NCBI GenBank assembly: GCA_930367215.1
Contig: OV884059.1
Coordinates: forward strand, 234,855,803 to 234,919,802
Origin: Pollenia angustigena
Taxonomy: Eukaryota > Arthropoda > Insecta > Diptera > Polleniidae
Direction: 5' to 3'
DNA: 64,000 nt
Part shown: one piece after another, positions 9,326-19,351 of the stretch
Layout: each line of letters begins with the position of its first letter
How positions within the stretch are numbered: position 1 is the first letter of the stretch
Notes under the pieces: generated by a model
What the model saw: only the letters and a program-made list of their open reading frames with translations
What the model was told of the DNA's origin: nothing
Databases searched by the model: none
Translations under genes and position numbers: made by a program

Positions 9326-11939
9326 GTTAGGTTCCATGGGCAGCCATCAAAAGACAGCTCACTTGGGTCCTTCAGTGGTCCCTTTGTGATACCCGGCGCC
9401 AATGCCCATCTCCTAGATCAGTCATCCAGATGGCGTCACTGCAGGTTCCAACCACTTCGTCTTCCTAATGAAGAGAAGGAGCGATTTCAGTTCTGTCATG
9501 GACAGATCCCCCAAACAGGAAAACATCGGTTCCCCAAGGTATTTTTCCCTGATGCCCCGCAGTCCAGGGCAATGACAAAGGAAGTGAAGAACAGTCTCCT
9601 CTTCCTCCTCGTTCTGACAACTCCTACAGTAGTCATTAAATTCCAGACCCATCCTCGCAGCATGAGTCCCCACCGGCCAGTGTCCAGTTAAAACCGATAT
9701 CACCGTCCTAATCTGGTTCCTGTTGAAACCAAGTAGAGAGCTAGTTCTCCGTTCATCATATCCAGGCCAAAGGATCCTGGATATCAAGCAGGTGGATTCA
9801 CAGGTCCACCGCATCTGCGCAACTCTATACGACTCGCGCCTGATGAGTAATTTACAGTGAGCCATTGGAAGACCAACAAATTGATCGATGAATTCGTCAT
9901 CCATGCGACCACCTTGTCTGGCCAGCCCATCTGCCATTAGATTACCCGGGCACTCCGAGTGACCCGGTATCCATATAAGCGTTACCCTTGAATGTTTCGC
10001 AATCTCATCCAAAGACATCCGACATTCTACAGTTAACCTAGATGTCGTGTAGACACCCGCTAGGGAAGCAAGGGCAGCCTTGCTGTCAGTAAATATACGT
10101 ATATCTCCCGATATGCGATGATACCTCAGCCAGTTTGCCGCCCGCCTTATAGCCGAGATTTCCGCCTGCAGGACACTGCATCCGTCCGGCAGACGAAAGG
10201 AAACCTTCACATCCAGTTCCTCTATGAAGAAACCTCCGCCAACTCTCTCACCCTTCCTCGAACCATCAGTATAAACCCCTAGGGTAGGTTCTCGGAAGGA
10301 ATCAGACAGCACGTCGCCGTGCGCCACTTGTGTCACGAACCCCGCGCCAAAGAACGGCACCGGGGTGCAGTAATCCACACCGTCAGGGACAATCGTACTT
10401 TCGATTATTCTGGCATGTCCATAGTCACGGGTCGACCAGCCGTTCGTTGCGTGCAGCCGTGTCGCCGAGCAAAGAGCCAACTGTTTGGCCGTTATGTCCA
10501 CCGGGAGCCAGTTCAATAACGTAAACAGCGCCTTCGTGGGAGTAGATCGCATTGATCCCGTGATCATCAACGCGACAAGTCTGTATACTTTCTCAAGCAT
10601 TGCTCGGTGTGTGCTCTTATCCAATGCAGTCCACCATACAACGACTCCATAGTACAGGGTCGGCTTTACTACAGCTTCAAAGATCCAGTTGACACACCTC
10701 GGGTTCATACCCCAGTTTCTGCCAATTGCACCCCTACACGCATAAATGGCAACTATTGCCTTTTCCACTCTCATCCGGACATTAAGTCCCCATGACAGCC
10801 TGCTATCCAGAACCACGCCCAGATACTTGGCACTGTGAGATATCTGAAGATCGGTTCCATTTAACCTTGGAAGTCTAAAGTTCTCGGTCCTATACTTCCT
10901 CGTAAAGAGTACCAGTTCCGTCTTAGACGGACTTACACCCAGTCCGCACGATGCACTCCAGATGCTGAGTACCTTCAAGGCAGCCTCCATACACTGGGAC
11001 ATAACTCCCAAATGCCTCCCTGTGATGGCCACTGAGACATCATCAGCATACGCCACTACTTTGATCCTCATGTTGTCCATCCTTGTCAACATGGTGTTCA
11101 TAGTCAGGTTCCACAATAGTGGGGATAGAACTCCCCCTTGGGGAGTGCCCCTGTTCACCAGCCTCTGAACACTGGTTTCACCTATCGTAGAGCAAATGAC
11201 CCTATTCCTCAATAGATTGTCCACAAATCTACATATGCCAACATCGATCCCCAGACTCATCATGGACGTCACGATAGAGTCCGGGTTGACATTGTTGAAG
11301 GCTCCCTCAATATCGAGAAAGGCCACTAGTGTGTACTCCTTGAATTCGAGCGATCTCTCAATAGTTCCTACTAGAGAGTGAAGAGCCGTCTCAACAGACT
11401 TACCCTTTGTGTAGGCATGTTGAGAGGCAGAGAGTAGACCTCTTGGGATAGTCATCCTCAAGTGCACATCGATAACCCTCTCAAGAGTCTTTAGAAGAAA
11501 GGATGCAAGACTGATCGGTCTGTAGTCCTTCGGCTCGGTGTGAGAGGCCTTACCCCCTTTGGGTATAAAGACCACTCTACACAGGGTCCATTTCACAGGA
11601 AGATACGAAAATCTAGCGCATCCCTTGTATATGGCCAACAACCAGGGTATTATCAGGGCCGAATTCCTCTGCAGGTCCGCCGGAATTATACCATCCATAC
11701 CCGGAGATTTATATGGGCTAAAGCTATCGATAGCCCATTTAATCCTGTCATAGTCCAATGGAATGGACATAGGAATGGGAGCCGCCTCCCACGCTTGATC
11801 CCGCATACCCCATTGGGAGTTTCCAGGAAAGTGAGTATCAATTAACACCTCTAGTGTTTCTTGACTATTTGTAGTCCAACTACCATCCGATTTCCGGACG
11901 TAGGTCGGAACCATCGGGCTCGAGGCCATTATCTTACGT
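9326..11939 (-). mobile_element. 5'-truncated LOA-like LINE insertion, TSD GTTTTGAAG
   Basis: A 9-bp direct repeat gttttgaag flanks the insert (9317-9325, 11940-11948). The minus-strand 3' end is a short taacc-type tail after a conserved 3' UTR block shared with the copy at 37690. The 5' end stops just before RT, so the endonuclease and ORF1 were never copied, as expected of incomplete target-primed reverse transcription. Confidence 0.75.
9422..11929 (-). CDS. LOA-like LINE reverse transcriptase - RNase H (uninterrupted)
   Basis: Open frame of 835 residues from the first methionine inside the LINE. RT motifs in order: YKSPGMDGIIPADL, YRPISLASFLLKTLERV, QHAYTKGKSVETAL, LVAFLDIEGAFNNV, GTPQGGVLSPLLWNL, and the catalytic YADD. 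RNase H follows with TDGSRKG (D), LQAEISA (E), TDSKAAL (D) and the GNLMADGLAR region, then a CRSCQNEEEEE..HFLCHC zinc-like tail. The RT-RNase H order and the tail fit the LOA clade of the I group. The frame can be extended upstream to 12052, but those extra residues are translated from the inverted end of the surrounding DNA element and a poly(A) run, so I reject that start. Lacking its endonuclease, this copy is not autonomous. Confidence 0.85.
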   Translation of the reverse strand: MASSPMVPTYVRKSDGSWTTNSQETLEVLIDTHFPGNSQWGMRDQAWEAAPIPMSIPLDYDRIKWAIDSFSPYKSPGMDGIIPADLQRNSALIIPWLLAIYKGCARFSYLPVKWTLCRVVFIPKGGKASHTEPKDYRPISLASFLLKTLERVIDVHLRMTIPRGLLSASQHAYTKGKSVETALHSLVGTIERSLEFKEYTLVAFLDIEGAFNNVNPDSIVTSMMSLGIDVGICRFVDNLLRNRVICSTIGETSVQRLVNRGTPQGGVLSPLLWNLTMNTMLTRMDNMRIKVVAYADDVSVAITGRHLGVMSQCMEAALKVLSIWSASCGLGVSPSKTELVLFTRKYRTENFRLPRLNGTDLQISHSAKYLGVVLDSRLSWGLNVRMRVEKAIVAIYACRGAIGRNWGMNPRCVNWIFEAVVKPTLYYGVVVWWTALDKSTHRAMLEKVYRLVALMITGSMRSTPTKALFTLLNWLPVDITAKQLALCSATRLHATNGWSTRDYGHARIIESTIVPDGVDYCTPVPFFGAGFVTQVAHGDVLSDSFREPTLGVYTDGSRKGERVGGGFFIEELDVKVSFRLPDGCSVLQAEISAIRRAANWLRYHRISGDIRIFTDSKAALASLAGVYTTSRLTVECRMSLDEIAKHSRVTLIWIPGHSECPGNLMADGLARQGGRMDDEFIDQFVGLPMAHCKLLIRRESYRVAQMRWTCESTCLISRILWPGYDERRTSSLLGFNRNQIRTVISVLTGHWPVGTHAARMGLEFNDYCRSCQNEEEEETVLHFLCHCPGLRGIREKYLGEPMFSCLGDLSMTELKSLLLFIRKTKWLEPAVTPSG

Positions 11940-12033
11940 GTTTTGAAGTGTTCGCTATAATCTGTCATCAAAATTTTATTAAAACTAAAAAAAAAAAAAA
12001 AAATCATTTTTGGCCGGAATTTCCCAGTGTGCA

Positions 12034-12429
12034 CTGGAGAGTTAATATTCAATGTAAGTAACTATATCGAAGACTGAAATGAAGTTCTAGAAAAAGTGCA
12101 ATCTTCTGAAAAGTATTATAGTTTAGAACATTTTAAGCTCAACCTTTCATTATTGTTCATCGTTTTTATTTAAATAGTACAGTACACGTTAAGTTTTTTT
12201 ATATATGAGAAGTGGTGTAACCCCAGACTTATTATGAGATGATGAGGAGTTAATACTACTCTTGCACTATAGTACTTGGTTGCAACGGCCCATCCAAAAA
12301 CTATGTTTCTAGCGCCATCTGTTTTGGATACAAACAGTTGACTTACTCGACTATTGCACTGTTAAGAACAGTGCAAAGAACATATCTTTCACCAGAACAG
12401 TAACCAAGTAACCACTTCAGCGCTGATAG
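12034..12429. other. Unassigned interior of hAT-1
   Basis: No gene or clear repeat recognised between the nested DNA element and the Penelope 3' fragment. Confidence 0.35.
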
Positions 12430-12740
12430 CCTCATATATTGTTGGATTTAAAAATAAAAACTATTATTGTTGGTGTTTTGTTTAAGCTTTGATATTGTTA
12501 CAAGTAAGACTTAGAGTGTTTATAACTCTTATTCGCTTAAGGTTTTATTTGTTTAATATTTTTGGCTTTTCTAAAATCTTTGGAAAAGGTTTCCTGATGA
12601 GCTGGTGTAAGCAACCGGCGAAATGCGCATAGAGGCTTGCTTTCCCTCAACAATAAATTTCAGTGTATTTATCAAATATGAAAAACTGGGAATTTAGCAC
12701 GTCATACGAAGATCGTATTAATAAAAAACTGGATGGTTTT
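12430..12740 (+). mobile_element. Penelope-like element 3' end fragment
   Basis: Similar along its length to the reverse complement of 1-328, for example the shared tttgatattgttacaagta, tttcctgatga, and caacaataaatttca. Only the terminal repeat is present; no RT or GIY-YIG frame was found beside it. It carries the best hammerhead in the window. Confidence 0.75.
12582..12645 (+). ncRNA. Hammerhead ribozyme, apparently intact (type I)
   Basis: All core positions are present: CTGATGA (12594-12600), helix II GCTGG/CCGGC (12601-12605 with 12615-12619), GAAA (12620-12623), a 3-bp stem III ATG/CAT with a 2-nt loop, and the UA cleavage site (12630-12631). Stem I pairs GGTTTC (12588-12593) with GAGGCT (12632-12637), then after an internal loop GGAAA (12582-12586) pairs with TTTCC (12641-12645). 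The very short, palindromic stem III is typical of Penelope hammerheads and suggests action as a dimer. Confidence 0.85.
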
Positions 12741-12848
12741 TACATATACATACATACATTTGCATTAAAAAAACTTTTTTTGTTGGCGTGATTTTTTTCT
12801 ATGTGTCCTGGTTGTTAGGTTCAAACTTCTGGCAGCCCTACTCTAGGG

Positions 12849-13925
12849 AGAGCTGGTCTGGTAGGAGCAGATTATTTGGTGGAATTGCTATTTTCACTGA
12901 TGGCTCGAGTATGAGGGGCACGGGTGCGGGGGTCTACATTGAGGATCTGAACATAAGAAGGTCATATAGGCTTCCTGACGACTGCAGTGTTTTTCAGGCG
13001 GAGGTTTTGGGGGTCTGGAGGGCCGTGGAACTGATGAGGAACAACATTGATAGGGGCTCGGAGGTCACTATATATGTGGACAGCCAGGCGGCTCTTATGG
13101 CCGTAAGGGGCTGTTATGTGAACTCCAAGCTGGTTGATTAGTGTAGAAGGGCTCTGGAGGGTGTCTTAGGTGAGTATTTGCTAAGGTTGTGCTGGGTGCC
13201 GGGTCGTTGCGACATTGGCGGCAATGAGGCTGTTGATGAATTGGCAAGACAGGGCTCAGAGATGGAGGATCTTAACTGTGTGGACGCGGTAAGGCTTCCA
13301 TTGGGTAGAATTAAGGAGTGGATACTGGGCGCGGGGGAGCCGAACGGACTGTTGGGCATCGCGGACGATGTGGCCGCTGCTTAGAAAATCCGATTCGGTG
13401 TCACTGCTGGGCAGGAGCAGGGTCTGCGTTAGGACCATGATAGGAATGATCACGGGCCACTGTATGATAGGCAGGATTGCGGTGAAGATGGGATCCGACT
13501 TGTCGAATATATCCAGGTTGTGCGAGGACCCTGAGGAGTTGGAGAAAGTTGAGCACTTTCTGTGCCACTGTCCCAGGTTGCAGGGTAGCAGGCTGAAGTG
13601 GCTGGGCAGTAGATTACTGCACGAATTAGGGGATGTCTCGGGTTACGAACTCGAGAAGGTTATAGGATTCGTAATGGGGATGGCCTGGCTGCGCAAGAGG
13701 AGACTGGGTGCTAACCGCACGAAGGGCGAATTTGGTTTGAGTAGGATTTCTCTCGGGGTTGTTCCATAACCTTCTTTCCTTTCCTTTCTTTTCTACCTAT
13801 CTTTTGGAACTGTCTTGTGCTTTCGATGTTTATTTCACCTACTTTCTACCTTCATATTGCTATCTCTAATTAAGGCGTCACAATGGACCATATTGGTCTC
13901 TGGGTGAAGGTGTGAAGAAGACTTC
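12849..13925 (+). pseudogene. LOA-like LINE fragment B, 3' part: RNase H and tail
   Basis: Continues the frame cut at 5639. RNase H motifs FTDGSSMRG (D), FQAEVLGVW (E) and VDSQAAL (D) are readable. A stop at 13139-13141 breaks the frame, which continues as WVPGRCDIGGNEAVDELARQ and, after another shift near 13384, CEDPEELEKVEHFLCHCPRL. The 3' UTR has cacaatggaccatattggtc, shared with copies A and C. Non-functional. Confidence 0.8.
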
Positions 13926-13937
13926 ACACCGGCCTTT

Positions 13938-13971
13938 CTACCTACCTACCTACCTACCTACCTACCTTCCG
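13938..13971 (+). repeat. (TACC)n microsatellite at LINE 3' end
   Basis: About eight TACC units immediately after the LOA 3' UTR, probably the LINE tail. Confidence 0.8.
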
Positions 13972-14896
13972 TGCGGAATAAAATATTTTTTGTTTTTATT
14001 TTTGTTTTCTTTAAAGGCTTTTGCTTAAGTCAACTAAGCACTTTTTCCTTTTTGCCACAGATAGGTTAATTGAACTTTATTTTGAACAAAAATTTAAGAC
14101 TTAACTCATCGCAACTGCTTAAAATTATCGTTTTGAGTTTGATCGATTTTCATCACACACCTGAAAGTGAGTTTGCCGTCAAGGCAAAAAGGTCAAAAAA
14201 TATAATGTTTATTATATTAATTTTTAAACACATGTATAAACGTATATGTATGTAAAACATGTCGCACTTGATCAACAAGAGGGTATTAACTAAAATATTT
14301 ATTTGTTCAGTAGAAAAGCAAAACAATTTTTAGTTTTACATTAAATGAATATGAAAAATAATTTTTAAACCCCAAAAAGTAGACAAAATAGCATGATATT
14401 TTTACAGCGGGTAGATATAAATATTGCGTGTCGATTTCTTCCAAAAAGTGAAAAAATAAAAATTTGAGTTAATAGTATTAACTCCCAGTTGTCAAAATGG
14501 TCATAGACGCAAATGTCGTCAACACAGAAAAAATTTTTTGCGCCAGTAAAAGAATTAATCAAAAATAAAATCAGTTTTAATTAAATATTTAATCAGGTGA
14601 ATTAAAATTTTAATCAAGTGTATTAAATGTTTATTTGACAATATTTCAAATATGGTCACGTACGTTGTCTTCTACTAAAAAAAAATTAAAAACTGTAAAT
14701 TTGTTTTTTTTTTTTTTTTGCTTTTATTATCATTATTTTTGATATTGAAAATTAAAAAAATAAATAATCCTGGCTGTTAAAAACGTTTTTTTGTTCTTCT
14801 TCAATTGTGAAATTGGACATACGTGAATTGATGGGCCAAGAAGCACAAACAAATTAATGTTCCTGCTAGCTACATTGCCATATGTTAAGTTCAAAC
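13972..14896. other. AT-rich stretch, no gene seen
   Basis: Homopolymer-rich noncoding sequence. Small frames on both strands have no recognisable domain. It lies inside the large proposed intron 3963-33698. Confidence 0.4.
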
Positions 14897-15229
14897 TAAA
14901 GACCTGCACGAGTGTATCAGTAAGTATTGTTGAAACAGATACACCAGATATATATCTGTTACTACTGATATACATAAATGAGAGAATGAGTGTAACTGAT
15001 TTGTATGGTTTTGCTTTTGTCCACTCACCATATCTTAAAAACAAAAACAGATGCTTATGGTTTTGGATTGAGTGTGTCATAACATTTTTTTTTTTTTTTT
15101 TTGCTTACAAATATCTGTTGTCACCATAAGTATTTCTACAATATCTGTGGTAATCTGTTGTATTTTTAAATATTGTTGGCGAGTTGATGAAATAAGAGAG
15201 TTTGTAAAAATTTGTATAAGATCTCAACC

Positions 15230-15744
15230 AGGGGTGCCAGATGGTTTTAGAAAAAATCGGCATATTTTCAAAAACAAATCGGAATTCAAATTATGAAAAA
15301 ACGGCAAATTAAAATTACTGTTTTAAACACATAAAACATATTTTTAATGACAAAAACAACAAAGCAAAACCATTAACCATTACATAATGCTTTAAAAATA
15401 ATAAATAAAAATAAATGTTTTATAAACAAATTTTATTTAATTAAAAAAATACGGGGTATCTGATAGCAGATTTATATTTTCAAACTTAAATAAAAAATTT
15501 AATAATTGACACAAAGTTTTATTAAAATATATTATATGAATAGATTTTACTTAAGGGTAAATTGCAGGGACCGTTAATAAGAGTGATCCAAATAATTTCA
15601 GCTTGAAAACTCTCCATACTAGAGTCAGCGGAGACCTATACTGTCTTATACCAATAGGTTCGTCCCTTTAAGAACTTATGGTGATCTAGAATAAACGATC
15701 TTAACTCCATAGTTAAAAATCATTTTTCAACGAAAAAATAAAAG
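15230..15744. other. AT-rich interior of hAT-3 with a hAT-like end
   Basis: At about 15232 the sequence caggggtgccagatgg resembles a hAT terminus, but no matching right end was found. The rest shows no gene. Confidence 0.3.
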
Positions 15745-16030
15745 TAGGTATGGATGAACTCTTAAAAAGAGAGTTTTATTTCGCAGTCATAAAATTGTCG
15801 GCCTAAAATTCTTCTTCTTTTTTTTAATGACAATTAGTTTAATTGCAGTGCAAGCTGATTAGATAACACTGCTTTACAAATTGTAGTGATCTGACCAGCT
15901 ACAAGCTTTGGGTGTCCATGTACAAAATATGAATTTAATTAAATGTCGGTTAAAATCAAACTCCTGAAATGAGTTTTAATTTATGACGGTTTAATAAAAC
16001 TCTTTTTTTAAGAGTTAAATTCGACCTTTT
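15745..16030. mobile_element. MITE with inverted ends
   Basis: The left end aactcttaaaaagagagttt and the right end aaactctttttttaagagtt are inverted and near-identical, and a shared tcataaa/tttatga follows internally. No coding sequence. Boundaries are approximate. Confidence 0.55.
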
Positions 16031-16465
16031 ATGTTTACGTTGAAAAATAGCTGTTTTATATGGACTTTTTTGTTTTTATTCCAAAAATAACTCAGGGACT
16101 AAAAATAATTACTTTTATTATTTTTTGTAAAGGTTGCGAGAAAAATTCCTTTATTTTCAATTGGGAACCTTTAACCATTATCGTTATATATATTTTTTTT
16201 GGTTGTGTTAACCAATTAAAGTAAAATTTATTTATTTTTGGTTATTAATAACCTTAGTAATTTTTTGTTTACAAATATCTATTGGAAAAAATTATTTATT
16301 TTTCTGGTTACAATTCTTAGGTCAAATAAAACATTTCCTTTAAGCTCCTCATATGAAGTTGTATATTTTTCAAAATGTGTTTGTTGGATTAGACACAATA
16401 CAAACACTGCATACAATATAAAATAAATATGTATAACCATTTTTCCTTAAGTATAAGCGCTAAAC

Positions 16466-17349
16466 CGATGCGCCCACCGATGTCTCCGAAGTTGAAGTGA
16501 AGGATGAATTTTATAGCCTTTTGGATCGTGCAATAACATCCTCGAATCGTGGTGATATCCTGGTAGTAATGGGCGACTTCAATGCCCAAACAGGTCCCAA
16601 CAACACTGGCCTTGAAAGCGTGATGGGGGTGCATGGATTAGGCAGGAGAACTGAAAACGGGGAAATGTTTGTGAACATGTGCGCGGAAAACAGCCTGGTC
16701 ATAGGAGGCACTCTGTTTCCACACAAAAAAAAAGCACAAAATAACCTGGGCATCACCTGATCATGTTACAGAGAATCAAATAGATCATATAGCTATCTCT
16801 AGGAAATGGCGTGGCTCACTGTTGGATGTGCGAAGCAAAAGAGGTGCTGACATATCTAGTGATCACCACCTACTCATTGCAAGCGTGCGTATAAAGCTAG
16901 CAGCTGTACAAAAGACAGCCCCATGTGTATCAAAAAGGTTCGATGTAAATAGACTGAAAATCCCCTCTGTCTCATCGAATTACGTAAGTTCCTTAAACGA
17001 ATCTTTGTTAACAACTACCCATGAGGAACGAAAAGTTTGGCAATTAACAAAGAACATGTTTATAAATGCAGCCACAGAGCATATAGGTCTTAAATCAATT
17101 AGACGTAAAGAATGGATATCTGATGAAACATGGCGAATCATAAATGAAAGGAAAAATCTTAAAGCTGTACTTAATTCTGCTATAACGAAAAATGAAAAGT
17201 CAACCCTTCAAAACCAACATGCTACCCTTGATCGCGAAGTAAAACGCAGTGCCCGTAGAGACAAACGTGCATGGACGAATTCCATAGCGCAAGAAGAGCA
17301 AGTTGCAGCTGAAACAAACCGAACTAGTGACTTATATCGGCTCACTTAG
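16466..17349 (+). pseudogene. RTE-like LINE endonuclease domain, broken
   Basis: Apurinic-type endonuclease motifs: GDILVVMGDFNAQTG near 16550-16594, then QIDHIAISRKWRGS and SSDHHLLIASV near 16776-16884, in two frames separated by a shift near 16740. A basic connector to RT follows and stops at 17347-17349. The catalytic N-terminal part is missing, so no active enzyme is expected. It continues as RT from about 17350. Confidence 0.75.
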
Positions 17350-19051
17350 AAGTTAACGAACAAATGTACGTCAGTCTCCACCAAACTTATAAGGGATAAC
17401 TCCGGCACACTCATCACCTCTAAAGACGAGCAACTTGAACTCTGGGCTACACACTTCTCTGAAATGTTCTCCTCACGTTCTCAGATAAATCCCGCTATAT
17501 GTGATTGTATTGATCATAATACACTTTTAAATATCAGCATTACTCCTCCAGTAATTTCTGAGATTATACTTGCCATTAAATCGCTTAAGAACAATAAAAA
17601 TCCTGGCCGCGACAATATTTCTTCAGAACTACTTAAGGCAAACACTAGAACGACGGCAGAACTGATCATGCCTATTATAGAAGAAATATGGACAACAGAG
17701 AGAATTCCAGACGAGCTTAAGAAAGGCATTATTGTTAAAATACCTAAGAAAGGTGATTTAACAAATTGCAACAACTGGCGGGGAATAACTTTACTAAGCA
17801 TGTTGAATAAAGTCTTATCTCACGTTATAAACAAAAGGTTAACTGACAAATTAATGCCAAAGCTGAGGAAACAACAGGCTGGATTTTGCCCTAAAAAGTC
17901 ATGCGTTGACCATATAAACTCTTTGAGAGTAATCGTAGAGCAGTCAGTTGAATGGAGGTCGCCTCTATATATTATATTTATTGATTTTGAGAAGGCATTC
18001 GACACCCTGGAACATAATGTTATCTGGAATGCTCTCGAATGTAAAGGGGTACCACGTAAACTCATCCAACTCATAAAAAGTATGTACACTGGGGCAAGCT
18101 GCCGAATTCTACACGATGGCATGCTTAGTCGTAAGATTGAGGTTGGTACTGGCGTTCGTCAAGGGTGTGTGATGTCTCCGCTCCTGTTTAATATAGTGCT
18201 GGATAGTGTAATGCACCAGGCAATGATGGGAAATCGCGGTATCGTATGGGGGCTGAACGAAAGGCTGGAAGACCTCGAATACGCAGACGATATATACCTT
18301 CTCTCTCATAGCTATACAGACATGGACGCACAACTAAGACGTCTTACCTACATATCGGAGAAAGCGGGATTGAGAATCAATATTAAAAAGACCAAAGTTA
18401 TGAGAATAAATTCTGAAAACTCGAATCCCTTTCTAATAAATAATGAATTATTAGAAGAAGTGGAAACATTCTGTTACCTCGGAGCTGTAATTAATCGAAC
18501 TGGTGGATCGAGTGAAGACATTGTAGGCCGAATAAAAAAGGCCACACAATCCTTCGGCCAGCTCAGTAAAGTATGGAAATCGTCCTCATTATCACGCCGC
18601 GTTAAAATCAACATTTTCAACACTAATGTTAAGTCAACTCTTTTATATGGATGCGAAACTTGGAACGCTGCCTCCCGAGACATTAACACATTGCAAGTTT
18701 TCGTAAATAAATGTCTCCGAAGAGTTTTACGAATCTTCTGGCCAAGAACCATCTCAAACAACAATCTGTGGGCTGAAACATGTCAAATACCGTTGTGTGT
18801 AGAAATTCAGAGGAGAAAGTGGAACTGGATTGGACATTCACTCCGTAAGCCACAGTCCGATCTTGCCAGGAATGCTATCGAATGGAACCCGCAGGGAAGT
18901 CGCAGAAGAGGCCGACCAGCACATATGTACATGGCGTAGGCAAATTGATAGCGAGGCTAAAAAAATGCACAAAAGCTGGAGTGAAGTAAAAACTATTGCG
19001 ATGAACAGATCTGAATGGAAGAAGTTTGTTGAGGCCCTATGCTCCTTATAG
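17350..19051 (+). pseudogene. RTE-like LINE reverse transcriptase, nearly complete
   Basis: The 491-residue frame 17464-18939 carries the RT motifs NNKNPGRDNISSELLK, WRGITLLSMLNKVLSHVI, QAGFCPKKSCVDHI, YIIFIDFEKAFDTLEH, GVRQGCVMSPLLFNIVLD and catalytic YADD (about 18280), followed by the thumb and RRKWNWIGHSLRKP. A frameshift near 18925 moves the last part (TWRRQIDSEAKKM to the stop at 19051) to another frame. The upstream frame is interrupted at 17349. The conserved IGHSLRKP and GRP blocks fit RTE-type elements. Apart from two or three shifts the copy is well preserved, so the insertion is fairly young. Confidence 0.85.
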
Positions 19052-19351
19052 GATCGAGGGGAATATATATATAAGCGCTGAATTAATTAAAGTTGTCTCT
19101 TTGTGTAACAAGTTACCCAAAATTAATAATTTGTATAAAACAAACCAAAAATTACCGTGCTGTAAGTGTTTTATCAAAAAATAAGCACTTTGATAATTTT
19201 GAGGAAAAAGTTGTCAAAATGCAGATTTATTGGTAAATATGGTAGGCCTGATCACAACGCTTCCTGCTAGTTTTTATTTTTTACAAACACAAAGTATGTA
19301 CACGTGTTCAGTTCTTTCAGAATTTTTTTTTTTTTCAATAATATTTGTCTA

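Larger units (their letters stand above)
6182..12029. mobile_element. Inverted-repeat DNA element nested in hAT-1, TSD TGCA
   Basis: 24-bp perfect terminal inverted repeats starting CACTGGGAAATTCCGGCC (6182-6205 and 12006-12029) with TGCA on both outer sides (6178-6181, 12030-12033). The left end is present twice because of the tandem duplication. The interior outside the LOA insertion is AT-rich without a recognised transposase. Superfamily unknown. Confidence 0.6.
5640..12840. mobile_element. hAT-1: composite hAT element, TSD CTCTAGGG
   Basis: Bounded by perfect 8-bp duplications ctctaggg (5632-5639 and 12841-12848) and short inverted ends TAGGCCTGCCA / TAGGGCTGCCA (10 of 11). The left subterminal region repeats tgtcctgg several times and one copy lies near the right end, typical of hAT transposase-binding repeats. 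The host LOA frame is restored when it is removed. I saw no hAT transposase; the interior is filled by a tandem duplication, a nested inverted-repeat element, a LOA LINE and a Penelope 3' end. Confidence 0.8.
16462..19069 (+). mobile_element. RTE-like LINE, 5'-truncated, TSD TATAAGCGCT
   Basis: A 10-bp direct repeat tataagcgct flanks it (16452-16461, 19070-19079) and the 3' end is a short (AT)n run, as in RTE-clade LINEs. It begins inside the endonuclease (CAPTD..) and ends shortly after the RT C-terminal block. Confidence 0.8.

Noticed and set aside
9311..9691. Plus-strand 126-codon frame
   Set aside because: It lies opposite the LOA RT-RNase H frame and has no domain; an antisense shadow.
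15230..15250. A further hAT start (caggggtgccagatgg)
   Set aside because: No matching inverted end or 8-bp duplication was found, so it is mentioned only as a resemblance.
14857..15296. Short hydrophobic frames near the hAT-3 left end
   Set aside because: They come from T-rich sequence and subterminal repeats; no conserved motif.
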